Assembly: GCF_036226665.1 (NCBI RefSeq)
Contig: NZ_CP109007.1
Coordinates: forward strand, 6,758,001 to 6,822,000
DNA length: 64,000 nucleotides
Reading direction: 5' to 3'
DNA from: Streptomyces sp. NBC_00691
GTDB lineage: Bacteria > Actinomycetota > Actinomycetes > Streptomycetales > Streptomycetaceae
Positions 41,592 to 49,556 of the stretch are shown here, piece after piece (the stretch's first letter is position 1; each line of letters begins with the position of its first letter). Made by a program: the position numbers and the translations under genes. The notes beneath the pieces were generated by a model. The model was not told where the DNA came from. It searched no databases and saw only the letters and a list, made by a program, of their open reading frames with translations.

Positions 41592-42167
41592 ATGCCCGCA
41601 CTCGAACCCGGCCGCACCGCGCTCGTTCTCGTCGACCTCATGGAACGCATCGTCGCGCTGCCCCTCGCGCCCCGCCCCGGCACCGACGTCCTCGCCGCCG
41701 CCGCCCGGCTCGCCGACACCTTCCGGGCCGCCGGCGCGCCCGTCGTCCACATCCGGGTCGAACGGCCGAACGTGGAAGCCCAGCCGCCCGGCAGCGAGCT
41801 CGCCCCCGGCCTCGTCCGGGACGGCGAGCCCGTCCTCGTGAAGCGCACCATCGGCGGCTTCCAGGACACCGGACTCCACGAACTCCTCACCGGCTTCGGC
41901 GCCACCACCCTGGTCCTCGGCGGCATCGCCACCAACCTCGGTGTCGAGTCCACCGCCCGCGCCGCCGGAGACCTCGGCTACGACCTCGTCTTCGCCGAGG
42001 ACGCCATGAGCGCGCTCACCGCCGAAGAGCACCGCGCCTCCGTCGACCTCGACTTCCCGCGCCTCGGCACCGTCGCCCCCGTGGCCGCGATCACCCTGGA
42101 AGCCCCGGCACCCATGACCACGCGGAACGGCTCCGCGTCGGCGACCGGCCAGGACGGCCGCGCGTGA
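41592..42167 (+). CDS. Isochorismatase-like hydrolase with Gly at the catalytic Cys position
   Basis: A 191-residue alpha/beta protein. Asp15 (ALVLVDLMERI) and Lys84 (VLVKRTIGGF) of the cysteine-hydrolase triad are present, but at the nucleophile position the motif reads GGIATNLGVESTARAAG, with Gly117 where most amidases have Cys. True isochorismatases (EntB, PhzD) also lack this Cys, so vinyl-ether hydrolysis is a possibility, as is loss of activity. Its stop overlaps the next GTG start by 4 nt. Confidence 0.85.
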   Translation: MPALEPGRTALVLVDLMERIVALPLAPRPGTDVLAAAARLADTFRAAGAPVVHIRVERPNVEAQPPGSELAPGLVRDGEPVLVKRTIGGFQDTGLHELLTGFGATTLVLGGIATNLGVESTARAAGDLGYDLVFAEDAMSALTAEEHRASVDLDFPRLGTVAPVAAITLEAPAPMTTRNGSASATGQDGRA

Positions 42168-42547
42168 CCCCGGTCCCGATACGGTACGGGGCCCGCCCCT
42201 GCTCCCTCGTCGTGTGCCGCGGCTGCTGCTGCGGCGACGCCCGCAAGAACCCCGGCACCGACCACGCCGGACAGCTCGCCCGCCTCCGCGAGGCCGCCGC
42301 GGCCTCCGGCGGCCGGCTCGCCGTCCGTACGAGCGACTGCCTCGGCCCCTGCGCCCAGGCCAACATCGTCGTCGTCCAGCCCTCCACCGAGGGCCGGCGG
42401 CGCGGCGGCCGGGCCGCCTGGGTCGCCTTCACCCTCGACCAGGACTCCCTCGACGACATCCTCGACTGGACGGCCGCGGGAGGCCCCGGCATCGCCCCAC
42501 CCCCTGCCGCCCTGGCCCTCCAGATGATCGAGCCGCCGAAGAACTGA
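42164..42547 (+). CDS. Thioredoxin-like (2Fe-2S) ferredoxin
   Basis: A 127-residue protein with cysteines at 13, 18, 21, 22, 23, 59 and 63. The spacing of CRGCCCG and SDCLGPCAQANIVVV matches thioredoxin-like 2Fe-2S ferredoxins, whose likely ligands here are Cys18, Cys23, Cys59 and Cys63. It probably carries electrons in the cytosol. GTG start within a 4-nt overlap with the isochorismatase-like gene, so the two are coupled. Confidence 0.85.
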   Translation: MTPVPIRYGARPCSLVVCRGCCCGDARKNPGTDHAGQLARLREAAAASGGRLAVRTSDCLGPCAQANIVVVQPSTEGRRRGGRAAWVAFTLDQDSLDDILDWTAAGGPGIAPPPAALALQMIEPPKN

Positions 42548-42556
42548 CCCGCCCGA

Positions 42557-42582
42557 GGGCCCCGCGCGGAGCCGTGGGGCCC
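42557..42582. terminator. Short GC hairpin after the ferredoxin gene
   Basis: GGGCCCC (42557-42563) pairs with GGGGCCC (42576-42582) around a 12-nt loop, just after the ferredoxin stop. Confidence 0.4.
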
Positions 42583-42720
42583 GTGGGGCGCCCGGGCCCT
42601 TGTCACGGTCGGCCAAGGGGTACGGGTGAATCTTGGTGGTTTACGTCACCTGTTACCCATCAGTCGCTGGCAAGACTGGGAAATCCTGCCGGACGATCGA
42701 ACCACCGAGGGGGTCCCGGG

Positions 42721-43677
42721 ATGACGGGCACTCGCATTGCCGCGCTCGGGCACTACCAGCCCGCCAAGGTGCTCACCAACCATGACCTCGCGGAGTTGGT
42801 CGACACCGACGACGCGTGGATCACCAGCCGGGTCGGTATCCGCACCCGGCACATCGGGGGGCCCGACGAACCCGTCGACGAGCTCGCCGCACACGCGGCG
42901 GGCAAGGCCCTGGCCACCGCCGGGCTCACCCCCGACGACATCGACCTCGTCCTCGTCGCGACCTCCACGGCCATCGACCGCTCGCCCAACACGGCCGCCC
43001 GCGTCGCCGCCCGCCTCGGCATGACCTCGCCCGCCACCATGGACCTCAACGTGGTCTGTGCCGGGTTCACCCACGCCCTGGCGACCGCCGACCACGCCGT
43101 ACGGGCCGGCGGATCCCGCCGCGCGCTGGTGATCGGCGCCGACAAGATGAGCGACGTGGCCGACTGGACCGACCGGACGACCTGCGTCCTCGTCGGCGAC
43201 GGCGCGGGCGCCGCGATCGTCGAGGCCGTGGACGACGAGGCGCCGGGCGCCGCGCGCGGCATCGGCCCGGTCCTGTGGGGCTCGGTCCCGGAGATGGGCC
43301 ACGCCGTCCGCATCGAGGGCACCCCGCCGCGCTTCGCGCAGGAGGGCCAGAGCGTCTACCGCTGGGCCACCCAGCAGCTGCCCGCCCTCGCCCGGAAGGC
43401 CTGCGAGCGGTCCGGCATCGGCCCCGAGGAACTCGCGGGCGTCGTCCTGCACCAGGCCAACCTGCGGATCATCGAACCGCTCGCCGCGAAGATCGGCGCC
43501 GTCAACGCCATCGTCGCCCGCGATGTCGTCGACTCCGGCAACACCTCGGCCGCCTCCATCCCGCTGGCCCTCGCCAAGCTCGTCGAGCGCGGCGAACTCC
43601 CCACCGGCGCCCCGGTCCTCCTCTTCGGCTTCGGCGGCAACCTGTCGTACGCGGGCCAGGTCGTCCGGGTGCCGTAG
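42721..43677 (+). CDS. Beta-ketoacyl-ACP synthase III (KAS III)
   Basis: A 318-residue thiolase-fold condensing enzyme. The triad matches FabH numbering: Cys113 (NVVCAGFTHA), His244 (VVLHQANLRI) and Asn274 (DSGNTSAASI). It normally condenses acyl-CoA with malonyl-ACP to begin fatty-acid chains. It stands alone, without fabD, acpP or fabF nearby, so it may be a second KAS III or serve a specialised starter unit. Start at ATG 42721 with GAGGGGG upstream. Two large hairpins follow it. Confidence 0.92.
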   Translation: MTGTRIAALGHYQPAKVLTNHDLAELVDTDDAWITSRVGIRTRHIGGPDEPVDELAAHAAGKALATAGLTPDDIDLVLVATSTAIDRSPNTAARVAARLGMTSPATMDLNVVCAGFTHALATADHAVRAGGSRRALVIGADKMSDVADWTDRTTCVLVGDGAGAAIVEAVDDEAPGAARGIGPVLWGSVPEMGHAVRIEGTPPRFAQEGQSVYRWATQQLPALARKACERSGIGPEELAGVVLHQANLRIIEPLAAKIGAVNAIVARDVVDSGNTSAASIPLALAKLVERGELPTGAPVLLFGFGGNLSYAGQVVRVP

Positions 43678-43713
43678 AACGGACCCGCTCCGCCCCGCGG
43701 CACCGTCGCCGCT

Positions 43714-43756
43714 CCCCAGGGGGTGTCTCGTCGATCGGACGAGACACCCCCTGGGG
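43714..43756. terminator. Perfect 19-bp hairpin downstream of the KAS III gene
   Basis: Positions 43714-43732 pair perfectly with 43738-43756 around the 5-nt loop GATCG. It lies 37 nt after the KAS III stop and shares 3 nt with the next hairpin. Confidence 0.75.
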
Positions 43757-43814
43757 CCTGTCGTCGCACTCCCGTCCGCCCTCCGGGCGACGACGGGAGT
43801 GCGACGACAGGCCC
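43754..43814. terminator. Perfect 23-bp hairpin with nested inner stem
   Basis: Positions 43754-43776 pair perfectly with 43792-43814. The 15-nt loop folds into a further stem (CGCCC with GGGCG, 3-nt loop). It follows the first hairpin directly. This is larger than needed for termination and could be a mobile or regulatory palindromic element. Confidence 0.7.
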
Positions 43815-43943
43815 TAGCCCGTTCGGCGGAGCCCGGTGGCGGCGTGCCCGGCGCGGACCTAGCTTCGATCGCGGTGAGGGTCGTCGTATTCCGGGCACGG
43901 AATCGCTCCGTGACCGAACCTTCCCGCGATCTGGAGGACCGTC

Positions 43944-44504
43944 ATGCGCGCGATACGTGCCGCTTCCGCCGCCCTGCTGAGCGCCGCCGCCGTGGTGGTC
44001 ACGGTCGCGCCGGCCGCCCTGGCGGGCGAGGACGACCGCGGCATCACGTCCTTCGGCTTCTCCGTCAGCCCCGAGACCGTCGCCCCCGGCGGCACCGTGA
44101 CCTTGAAGTCCGACGGCTGCGAAGTGCCGTCGGTGACCGTCACCTCCGGGGTGTTCGACACCGTCACCCTCAACGAGGGCCGTTCGGGCAACGCCACCGT
44201 CGACATCGACGCCAAGGCCGGCACCCAGTACGAGATCACCTTCGACTGCAAGGGCGAACGCGGCACCGCCACCCTCACCATCACCCAGGGCGGCGGCACC
44301 GGCGGGAACACCACCGGGCACAACGAGAGCACTCCGCCCGGAGCGCACAAGGGAGTGAAGGCCGGCTACGGCACCGCCGCCGGCTCCACGGACGCCGACG
44401 GCCTCGGCGTCACCGAAGTGGTCACGGGTGTGCTGCTCATCGTCGGGGCGCTCGGCGCCGCCGTCGTCCTGACCCGCCGCCGCGACGCCGAGGGCCGCGC
44501 CTGA
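43944..44504 (+). CDS. Secreted protein with C-terminal membrane anchor, sortase-linked
   Basis: A 186-residue protein with a signal peptide (residues 1-27, cleaved near ALAGE), an Ig-like beta region (residues ~35-120), a Gly/Thr/Asn-rich linker and a C-terminal transmembrane helix followed by RRR (VVTGVLLIVGALGAAVVLTRRR). No clear LPXTG or LAXTG motif is visible. It is placed just before a class F sortase, a common arrangement in Streptomyces; whether it is the substrate is uncertain. Confidence 0.8.
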   Translation: MRAIRAASAALLSAAAVVVTVAPAALAGEDDRGITSFGFSVSPETVAPGGTVTLKSDGCEVPSVTVTSGVFDTVTLNEGRSGNATVDIDAKAGTQYEITFDCKGERGTATLTITQGGGTGGNTTGHNESTPPGAHKGVKAGYGTAAGSTDADGLGVTEVVTGVLLIVGALGAAVVLTRRRDAEGRA

Positions 44505-44517
44505 CGGCCCTGGAACG

Positions 44518-44558
44518 GCCCCTCCGCCCCGGTGTGACGAGGTCCGGGACGGAGGGGC
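44518..44558. terminator. 13-bp hairpin between the secreted protein and sortase genes
   Basis: 44518-44530 pairs with 44546-44558 with one mismatch and a 15-nt loop. It begins 13 nt after the stop codon. Confidence 0.55.
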
Positions 44559-44686
44559 GCCACAACCGGCGGGTGCCTGTGCGCGGGCGCCCGCCGCGCC
44601 CGTGACCGAGGGGGCCGGCGGTGGGCGGGACGACGGCGCGGACGGCACGGGGCCGACGCGCTCACGGCGCGAGGAGGAGGGCGGAC

Positions 44687-45373
44687 GTGGGGTGGTCGGA
44701 CGGTGGGGCGCGGTCGGACGTCGCCGGGCGGCACGGCGCCGGGCGGCACGGCGCCTGGGGGCTCGTCGCCGTCGTCCTCCTCGTCGGCATCCACCTCGTG
44801 CGCGGCGGCACGGACGAGATCCGGGCCGACGGCCCCCCGCAGCCGCTCTCCGCAGCCGCCCCCGACGGCACCCGCGTCGAAGCCGCGCTCGCCCCCGCCT
44901 CCGTACCCGCTCCGCTGCCGCCGTCGACCCCGCTCCGGGTCCGCGTCCCGGCCGTCCGGATCGACGCGCCGATCACCAAGGTCGGGCTCGACGCCGACGG
45001 CTGGATCGAGGCCCCGCCGCCGGAGGAGACCCGGCTCGCGGGCTGGTTCACCGGCGCGGTCACCCCCGGCGAGCGCGGCACCGCCGTCGTCGTCGGTCAT
45101 GTCGACGTCCCCGGCGGCCGGGCCGTCTTCTACGACCTGGGCGCCGTCCGCAAGGGACACCGCGTGGAGATCGCGCGCCGCGACGGCCGGACCGCCGTCT
45201 TCACCGTGTACGCGGTCGAGGTCGTCCCCAAGGACGGCTTCCCCGCCGAGCGGGTCTACGGCGACGCCGGCGTGCCCGAGCTGCGCCTGATCACCTGCGG
45301 CGGCCCGTTCACCGAGGAGCACGGCTACGCGGGCAACGTGGTGGTCTCGGCCCGTCTGGCCGAGGTCCACTGA
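44687..45373 (+). CDS. Class F sortase
   Basis: A 228-residue membrane-anchored transpeptidase. One N-terminal helix (GLVAVVLLVGIHLV, residues ~25-38) precedes the sortase barrel with His138 (VVVGHVDVPG), Cys204 (RLITCGGPF) and Arg223 (VVSARLAEVH), the complete triad. Class F sortases attach proteins at the actinobacterial surface, but their substrates are poorly defined. GTG 44687 chosen because GAGGAGGAGGG precedes it; an earlier GTG at 44621 would add 22 basic residues. Confidence 0.9.
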   Translation: MGWSDGGARSDVAGRHGAGRHGAWGLVAVVLLVGIHLVRGGTDEIRADGPPQPLSAAAPDGTRVEAALAPASVPAPLPPSTPLRVRVPAVRIDAPITKVGLDADGWIEAPPPEETRLAGWFTGAVTPGERGTAVVVGHVDVPGGRAVFYDLGAVRKGHRVEIARRDGRTAVFTVYAVEVVPKDGFPAERVYGDAGVPELRLITCGGPFTEEHGYAGNVVVSARLAEVH

Positions 45374-45408
45374 CCCGCGCCGCCGGCCCTTCTCCCGCCC
45401 CCGACCCC

Positions 45409-45490
45409 GCCTTTGTCCCCAACCGGGAAAAAGTCGGAGCGGATTCCTGCGCAACTTCTTCCCACTCCGGTACGCCGCTGCTACGTTCCC
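45409..45490 (+). promoter_or_regulatory. Promoter/operator of the ROK gene, similar to that of the giant secreted enzyme
   Basis: The block starts GCCTTTGTCC, contains GGGAAAAAGT and its imperfect inverse ACTTCTTCCC, and ends GCTACGTTCCC, with -10 TACGTT at 45482-45487. It aligns without gaps to 53150-53231 (52 of 82 positions identical, counted by hand), and the -10 hexamers fall at the same offset. The inverted repeat overlaps the -35 region, as expected for a repressor site. Confidence 0.7.
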
Positions 45491-45532
45491 CTCGAAAGCA
45501 CGAAGACGAGCGGGTACGAGAGGGAGGGGCGC

Positions 45533-46723
45533 GTGAGACGCATGACGGCACGACCTGCCAACCGGCATCAGGCGCGGCTCCTCAGACTGTTGCGCGACGG
45601 AGGACCCAACTCCCGCGCCCAGCTGGGGGATCAGATCGACCTCTCCCGCTCCAAGCTGGCCGTCGAGGTCGACCGGCTCCTGGAGACCGGTCTCGTCGTC
45701 GCCGACGGTTTCGCCGCCTCCCGGGGCGGCCGTCGCTCGCACAACATCCGGCTCGCGCCCGAACTCCGCTTCCTCGGCGTCGACATCGGCGCGACATCCA
45801 TCGATGTCGCCGTCACCAACGCCGAGTTGGAGGTGCTCGGGCATCTCAACCACCCGATGGACGTCCGCGAGGGCCCCGTCGCCGTCTTCGAGCAGGCCCT
45901 GTCGATGGCGGCGAAGCTCCGCTCCACCGGGCTCGCGGAAGGTTTCGACGGCGCCGGCATCGGCGTCCCCGGACCCGTCCGCTTCCCCGAGGGTGTCCCC
46001 GTCGCACCGCCGATCATGCCCGGCTGGGACGGCTTCCCCGTGCGGGAGGCGCTCAGCCAGGAACTCGGCTGCCCCGTCATGGTCGACAACGACGTGAACC
46101 TCATGGCCATGGGGGAGCAGCACGCCGGCGTCGCCCGTTCGGTCGGCGACTTCCTCTGCGTCAAGATCGGCACCGGCATCGGCTGCGGCATCGTCGTCGG
46201 CGGAGAGGTCTACCGCGGTACGACGGGCAGCGCGGGCGACATCGGACACATCCAGGTCGAACCCGACGGCCGCCCCTGCGCCTGCGGCAACAACGGCTGC
46301 CTGGAGGCCCACTTCAGCGGCGCCGCCCTGGCCCGCGACGCCGAGGACGCGGCGCGCGGCGGCAGATCGGAGGAGCTCGCCGACCGGCTCGCGGCGGCCG
46401 GAAGGCTCACCGCCGTCGACGTCGCGGCGGCGGCCGCCGCCGGGGACGCCACCTCGCTCGCCCTCATCCGTGAGGGCGGAAACCGGGTCGGGCAGGTCAT
46501 CGCCGGACTCGTCTCCTTCTTCAACCCCGGTCTGGTGGTGATCGGAGGCGGTGTCACCGGCCTCGGTCACAACCTCCTCGCCAGTGTCCGCACCCAGGTC
46601 TACCGGCAGTCCCTGCCCCTGGCCACCGGCAACCTGCCCATCGTCCTCGGCGAACTGGGCCAGACCGCCGGCGTCACGGGCGCGGCCCGCCTGATCAGCG
46701 ACCACCTCTTCTCCCCGGCGTAG
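45533..46723 (+). CDS. ROK family transcriptional regulator
   Basis: A 396-residue sugar-responsive regulator. The N-terminal winged helix (residues ~8-75: HQARLLRLLRDGGPNSRAQL, DLSRSKLAVEVDRLLETGLV) is joined to a ROK kinase-like domain with LGVDIGATSIDVAVTN, DNDVNLMAMGEQHAG, the zinc motif CACGNNGCLEAHF and VVIGGGVTGLG. Lies directly upstream of a CUT2 ABC importer. GTG 45533, close to GGGAGGGG, is preferred; ATG 45542 is possible. Its promoter shares an operator-like block with the large secreted gene at 53329. Confidence 0.92.
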   Translation: MRRMTARPANRHQARLLRLLRDGGPNSRAQLGDQIDLSRSKLAVEVDRLLETGLVVADGFAASRGGRRSHNIRLAPELRFLGVDIGATSIDVAVTNAELEVLGHLNHPMDVREGPVAVFEQALSMAAKLRSTGLAEGFDGAGIGVPGPVRFPEGVPVAPPIMPGWDGFPVREALSQELGCPVMVDNDVNLMAMGEQHAGVARSVGDFLCVKIGTGIGCGIVVGGEVYRGTTGSAGDIGHIQVEPDGRPCACGNNGCLEAHFSGAALARDAEDAARGGRSEELADRLAAAGRLTAVDVAAAAAAGDATSLALIREGGNRVGQVIAGLVSFFNPGLVVIGGGVTGLGHNLLASVRTQVYRQSLPLATGNLPIVLGELGQTAGVTGAARLISDHLFSPA

Positions 46724-46749
46724 CGGGACCGCCGGGCCCCGAAGCGCCG

Positions 46750-46809
46750 CCCCCGGACTCCGTCCCGGGGGACACCCCGGGGCGGAACGGGTGGGCACCG
46801 AGCCCACCC
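46750..46809. terminator. Two hairpins between the ROK and ABC ATPase genes
   Basis: CCCCCGG (46750-46756) pairs with CCGGGGG (46765-46771), and GGGTGGGC (46789-46796) pairs with GCCCACCC (46802-46809). They may end the ROK transcript or attenuate read-through into the transporter genes. Confidence 0.45.
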
Positions 46810-46945
46810 ACCGCACGCCCCCGCACCCAGGCACACCCGCACCCGCCGACCGCCCGCACCGCACACAACGCACCGCACCCGCCGCACCACCCCCGTACCC
46901 CCACGCGCCCCAGCCCGCCCACCCGCACCCCGCCGGACGGCCACC
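46810..46945 (+). other. C/A-rich, G- and T-poor leader before the ABC operon
   Basis: About 135 nt are dominated by C and A, with G around one sixth and almost no T. RNA from this stretch would be largely unstructured and C-rich, the composition of Rho-utilisation (rut) sites. No -10 hexamer is visible, so the ABC genes may depend on read-through from the ROK promoter. Confidence 0.4.
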
Positions 46946-46970
46946 CGCACTCGCCGAGGGGATCTCCGCC

Positions 46971-48488
46971 ATGCCCGAACACCCCCCGTCCCTCCTCACC
47001 ATGTCCGGAATCACCAAGTCCTTCCCCGGCGTCCGCGCCCTCGACGGCGTCGACCTGGACGTCGCGCCCGGCGAGGTCCACTGCCTTCTCGGCCAGAACG
47101 GCGCCGGCAAATCCACCCTCATCAAGGTCCTCGCCGGCGCCCACCAGCCCGACGAGGGCCGGATCACCTGGAACGGCGCACCCGTGCGGCTCCGCTCCCC
47201 GAGCGCCGCCGTCCGCCTCGGCATCGCCACCATCTACCAGGAACTCGACCTCGTCGAAGGCCTCTCCGTGGCCGAGAACGTCCACCTCGGCCATGAACCC
47301 ACCACCGCCGGCTTCGTCCGCACCCGCGCGGCGCGGCAGACCACCGCCGCCCTCCTGAAACGCCTCGGCCACCCCGAGATCGACCCGGCCCGCCGCGTCA
47401 TCGAACTCTCCGCCGCCCAGCGGCAGATCGTCTCCATGGCACGGGCCCTCTCCCACGACGTCCGGCTCATCGTCATGGACGAACCGTCCGCCGCCCTCGA
47501 CCCCGACGAGGTCGCCAACCTCTTCCGGATCGTCGCCGACCTCACCGCCGACGGCGTGGCCGTCATCTACATCTCCCACCGCCTGGAGGAGATCCGCCGC
47601 ATCGGCGATCGCGTCACCGTCCTCAAGGACGGCCGTGCCGTCGCCCGCGGACTGCCCGCCGCGACCACCCCGACCCGCGAGGTCGTCACCCTCATGACCG
47701 GCCGGGACGTCCCCTACGTCTTCCCCGAACGCCCCACCGGCCCACCGGCGGGCGAACCCGTCCTCCGCGTCCAAGGACTCTCCAGGAAAGGAGAGTTCGA
47801 GGCACTCGACCTCGAACTCCGGCCCGGTGAGATCCTCGGCCTCGCCGGGCTCGTCGGCTCCGGCCGCTCCGAGATCCTGGAGACCGTCTACGGGGCGCGG
47901 AAACCCACCACAGGCCGGGTCACCGTCGACGGACGGCCCCTGCGCCCCGGCAGCGTCCCCGCCGCCGTCGCCGCCGGACTCGGTCTCGCCCCCGAGGAAC
48001 GCAAGGCACAGGGCCTGCTCCTCCTCGAATCCGTCACCCGCAACGTCTCCGTCTCCTCCCTCGCCCGCTTCTCCCGGGCCGGCTGGATCGACCGCCCCGC
48101 CGAACGCGAGACCGCCAGGACCGCCACCCGCACCCTGTCGCTGCGTCCCGATCTCCCCGACGCCCCGGTCCGCACTCTCTCCGGCGGCAACCAGCAGAAG
48201 GCCGTCCTCGCCCGCTGGCTCCTCCGCGGCTGCCGCGTCCTCCTCCTCGACGAACCCACCCGGGGCGTCGACGTCGGCGCCCGCGCCGAGCTGTACGCGG
48301 TCATCCGGGGGCTCGCGGACGACGGCCTCGCCGTCCTCCTCGTCTCCAGCGAGGTCCCCGAGGTCCTCGGCCTCGCCGACCGCGTCCTGGTCCTCCGCGA
48401 AGGCCGGGTCGTCCACCAGGCACCCGCCCGCGACCTCGACGAACACCGCGTACTCGACCTCGTGATGGAAGGGAGCCCTGCGGAATGA
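46971..48488 (+). CDS. Sugar ABC transporter ATP-binding protein (CUT2, RbsA/XylG-like)
   Basis: A 505-residue ATPase with two nucleotide-binding domains. Domain 1: Walker A GQNGAGKST near residue 43, signature LSAAQRQIVSMARA, Walker B LIVMDEPSAALD. Domain 2 (from ~260): degenerate Walker A GLVGSGRSEILE, signature LSGGNQQKAVLARW, Walker B VLLLDEPTRGVDVG. The normal-plus-degenerate pair is standard for CUT2 importers of ribose, xylose, galactose, inositol and similar sugars. ATG preceded by GAGGGG; overlaps the permease gene by 4 nt. Confidence 0.94.
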   Translation: MPEHPPSLLTMSGITKSFPGVRALDGVDLDVAPGEVHCLLGQNGAGKSTLIKVLAGAHQPDEGRITWNGAPVRLRSPSAAVRLGIATIYQELDLVEGLSVAENVHLGHEPTTAGFVRTRAARQTTAALLKRLGHPEIDPARRVIELSAAQRQIVSMARALSHDVRLIVMDEPSAALDPDEVANLFRIVADLTADGVAVIYISHRLEEIRRIGDRVTVLKDGRAVARGLPAATTPTREVVTLMTGRDVPYVFPERPTGPPAGEPVLRVQGLSRKGEFEALDLELRPGEILGLAGLVGSGRSEILETVYGARKPTTGRVTVDGRPLRPGSVPAAVAAGLGLAPEERKAQGLLLLESVTRNVSVSSLARFSRAGWIDRPAERETARTATRTLSLRPDLPDAPVRTLSGGNQQKAVLARWLLRGCRVLLLDEPTRGVDVGARAELYAVIRGLADDGLAVLLVSSEVPEVLGLADRVLVLREGRVVHQAPARDLDEHRVLDLVMEGSPAE

Positions 48489-49483
48489 CGCTCACCACCC
48501 CGGCCAAGGCGCCGCCCCAGGAAGGCCGTTGGCGCACACTCGGCCTCCGGGCCGACGTCCGCAACCTGTCACTGCTCGGCGTACTCGCCGTACTGATCCT
48601 CGTCGGCGGCCTCACCCGGCCCGCCGAGTTCCTCGCCACCTCCAACCTCCAGCTCGTCCTGACCCAGGCCTCCGTGATCGGCGTCGTCACCGTCGGCATG
48701 ACCTTCGTCATCACCAGCGGCGGCATCGACCTCTCCGTCGGCGCGATCGTCGCCCTCGCCTCCGTCTGGGCCACGACCCTCGCCACCCAGGAGTTCGGCT
48801 TCGTCGGCATCCTCTTCACCGCCGTCGTCGTCGGACTCGCCTGTGGGCTGGTGAACGGCGTCCTCGTCGCGTACGGCGGCATGGTCCCCTTCATCGCGAC
48901 CCTCGCCATGCTGGCCTCGGCCCGCGGTCTCGCCCTCCAGATCACCGACGGCAAGACGCAGATCGTCACCGTCCCGTCCGTCCTCGACCTCGGCCTCCCC
49001 GACGCCTACGTCCTCGGCATCCCCCCGCTCGTCCTCGTCTTCGCGGCCGTCACCGTCGCCGGCTGGCTGCTCCTCAACCGGACCACCTTCGGCCGCCGCA
49101 CCGTCGCCGTCGGCGGCAACCCGGAGGCCGCCCGCCTCGCCGGCATCGACGTACGCCGCCAGCGGCTCTCCCTCTATCTGCTCTCCGGACTGTGCTGCGG
49201 CATCGCCGCCTTCCTGCTCGTCGTGCTCGCCGGCTCCGGCCAGAACACCAACGGCAACCTGTACGAGCTCGACGCCATCGCCGCCGCCATCATCGGCGGC
49301 ACCCTCCTCAGCGGCGGCCGGGGCACCATCGTCGGCTCCGTCCTCGGCGTCCTCGTCTTCACGACGATCACCAACATCTTCGCGCTCAACAACCTGCAGA
49401 GCGACGTCCAGCAGATCGCCAAGGGCGCGATCATCGTGGCCGCCGTCCTGCTCCAGCGCCGCACCGTCCGCGACGGAACCTGA
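48485..49483 (+). CDS. Sugar ABC transporter permease (CUT2, RbsC-like)
   Basis: A 332-residue membrane protein with eight to ten helices and the CUT2 permease motifs GMTFVITSGGIDLSVGAIVA (residues ~75-94), GLVNGVLVAYGGMVPFIATL, NRTTFGRRTVAVGGNPEAAR and the C-terminal IIGGTLLSGGRGTIVGSVLG. It forms the homodimeric channel for the adjacent ATPase. Start overlaps the ATPase stop (ATGA). Confidence 0.94.
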   Translation: MTLTTPAKAPPQEGRWRTLGLRADVRNLSLLGVLAVLILVGGLTRPAEFLATSNLQLVLTQASVIGVVTVGMTFVITSGGIDLSVGAIVALASVWATTLATQEFGFVGILFTAVVVGLACGLVNGVLVAYGGMVPFIATLAMLASARGLALQITDGKTQIVTVPSVLDLGLPDAYVLGIPPLVLVFAAVTVAGWLLLNRTTFGRRTVAVGGNPEAARLAGIDVRRQRLSLYLLSGLCCGIAAFLLVVLAGSGQNTNGNLYELDAIAAAIIGGTLLSGGRGTIVGSVLGVLVFTTITNIFALNNLQSDVQQIAKGAIIVAAVLLQRRTVRDGT

Positions 49484-49556
49484 CCGGCCCCGCGCCGACC
49501 CCACCCCCGCACCACCACCCCCTTCACCACCACCCGCTCGGAAGGGATCCACCGCC

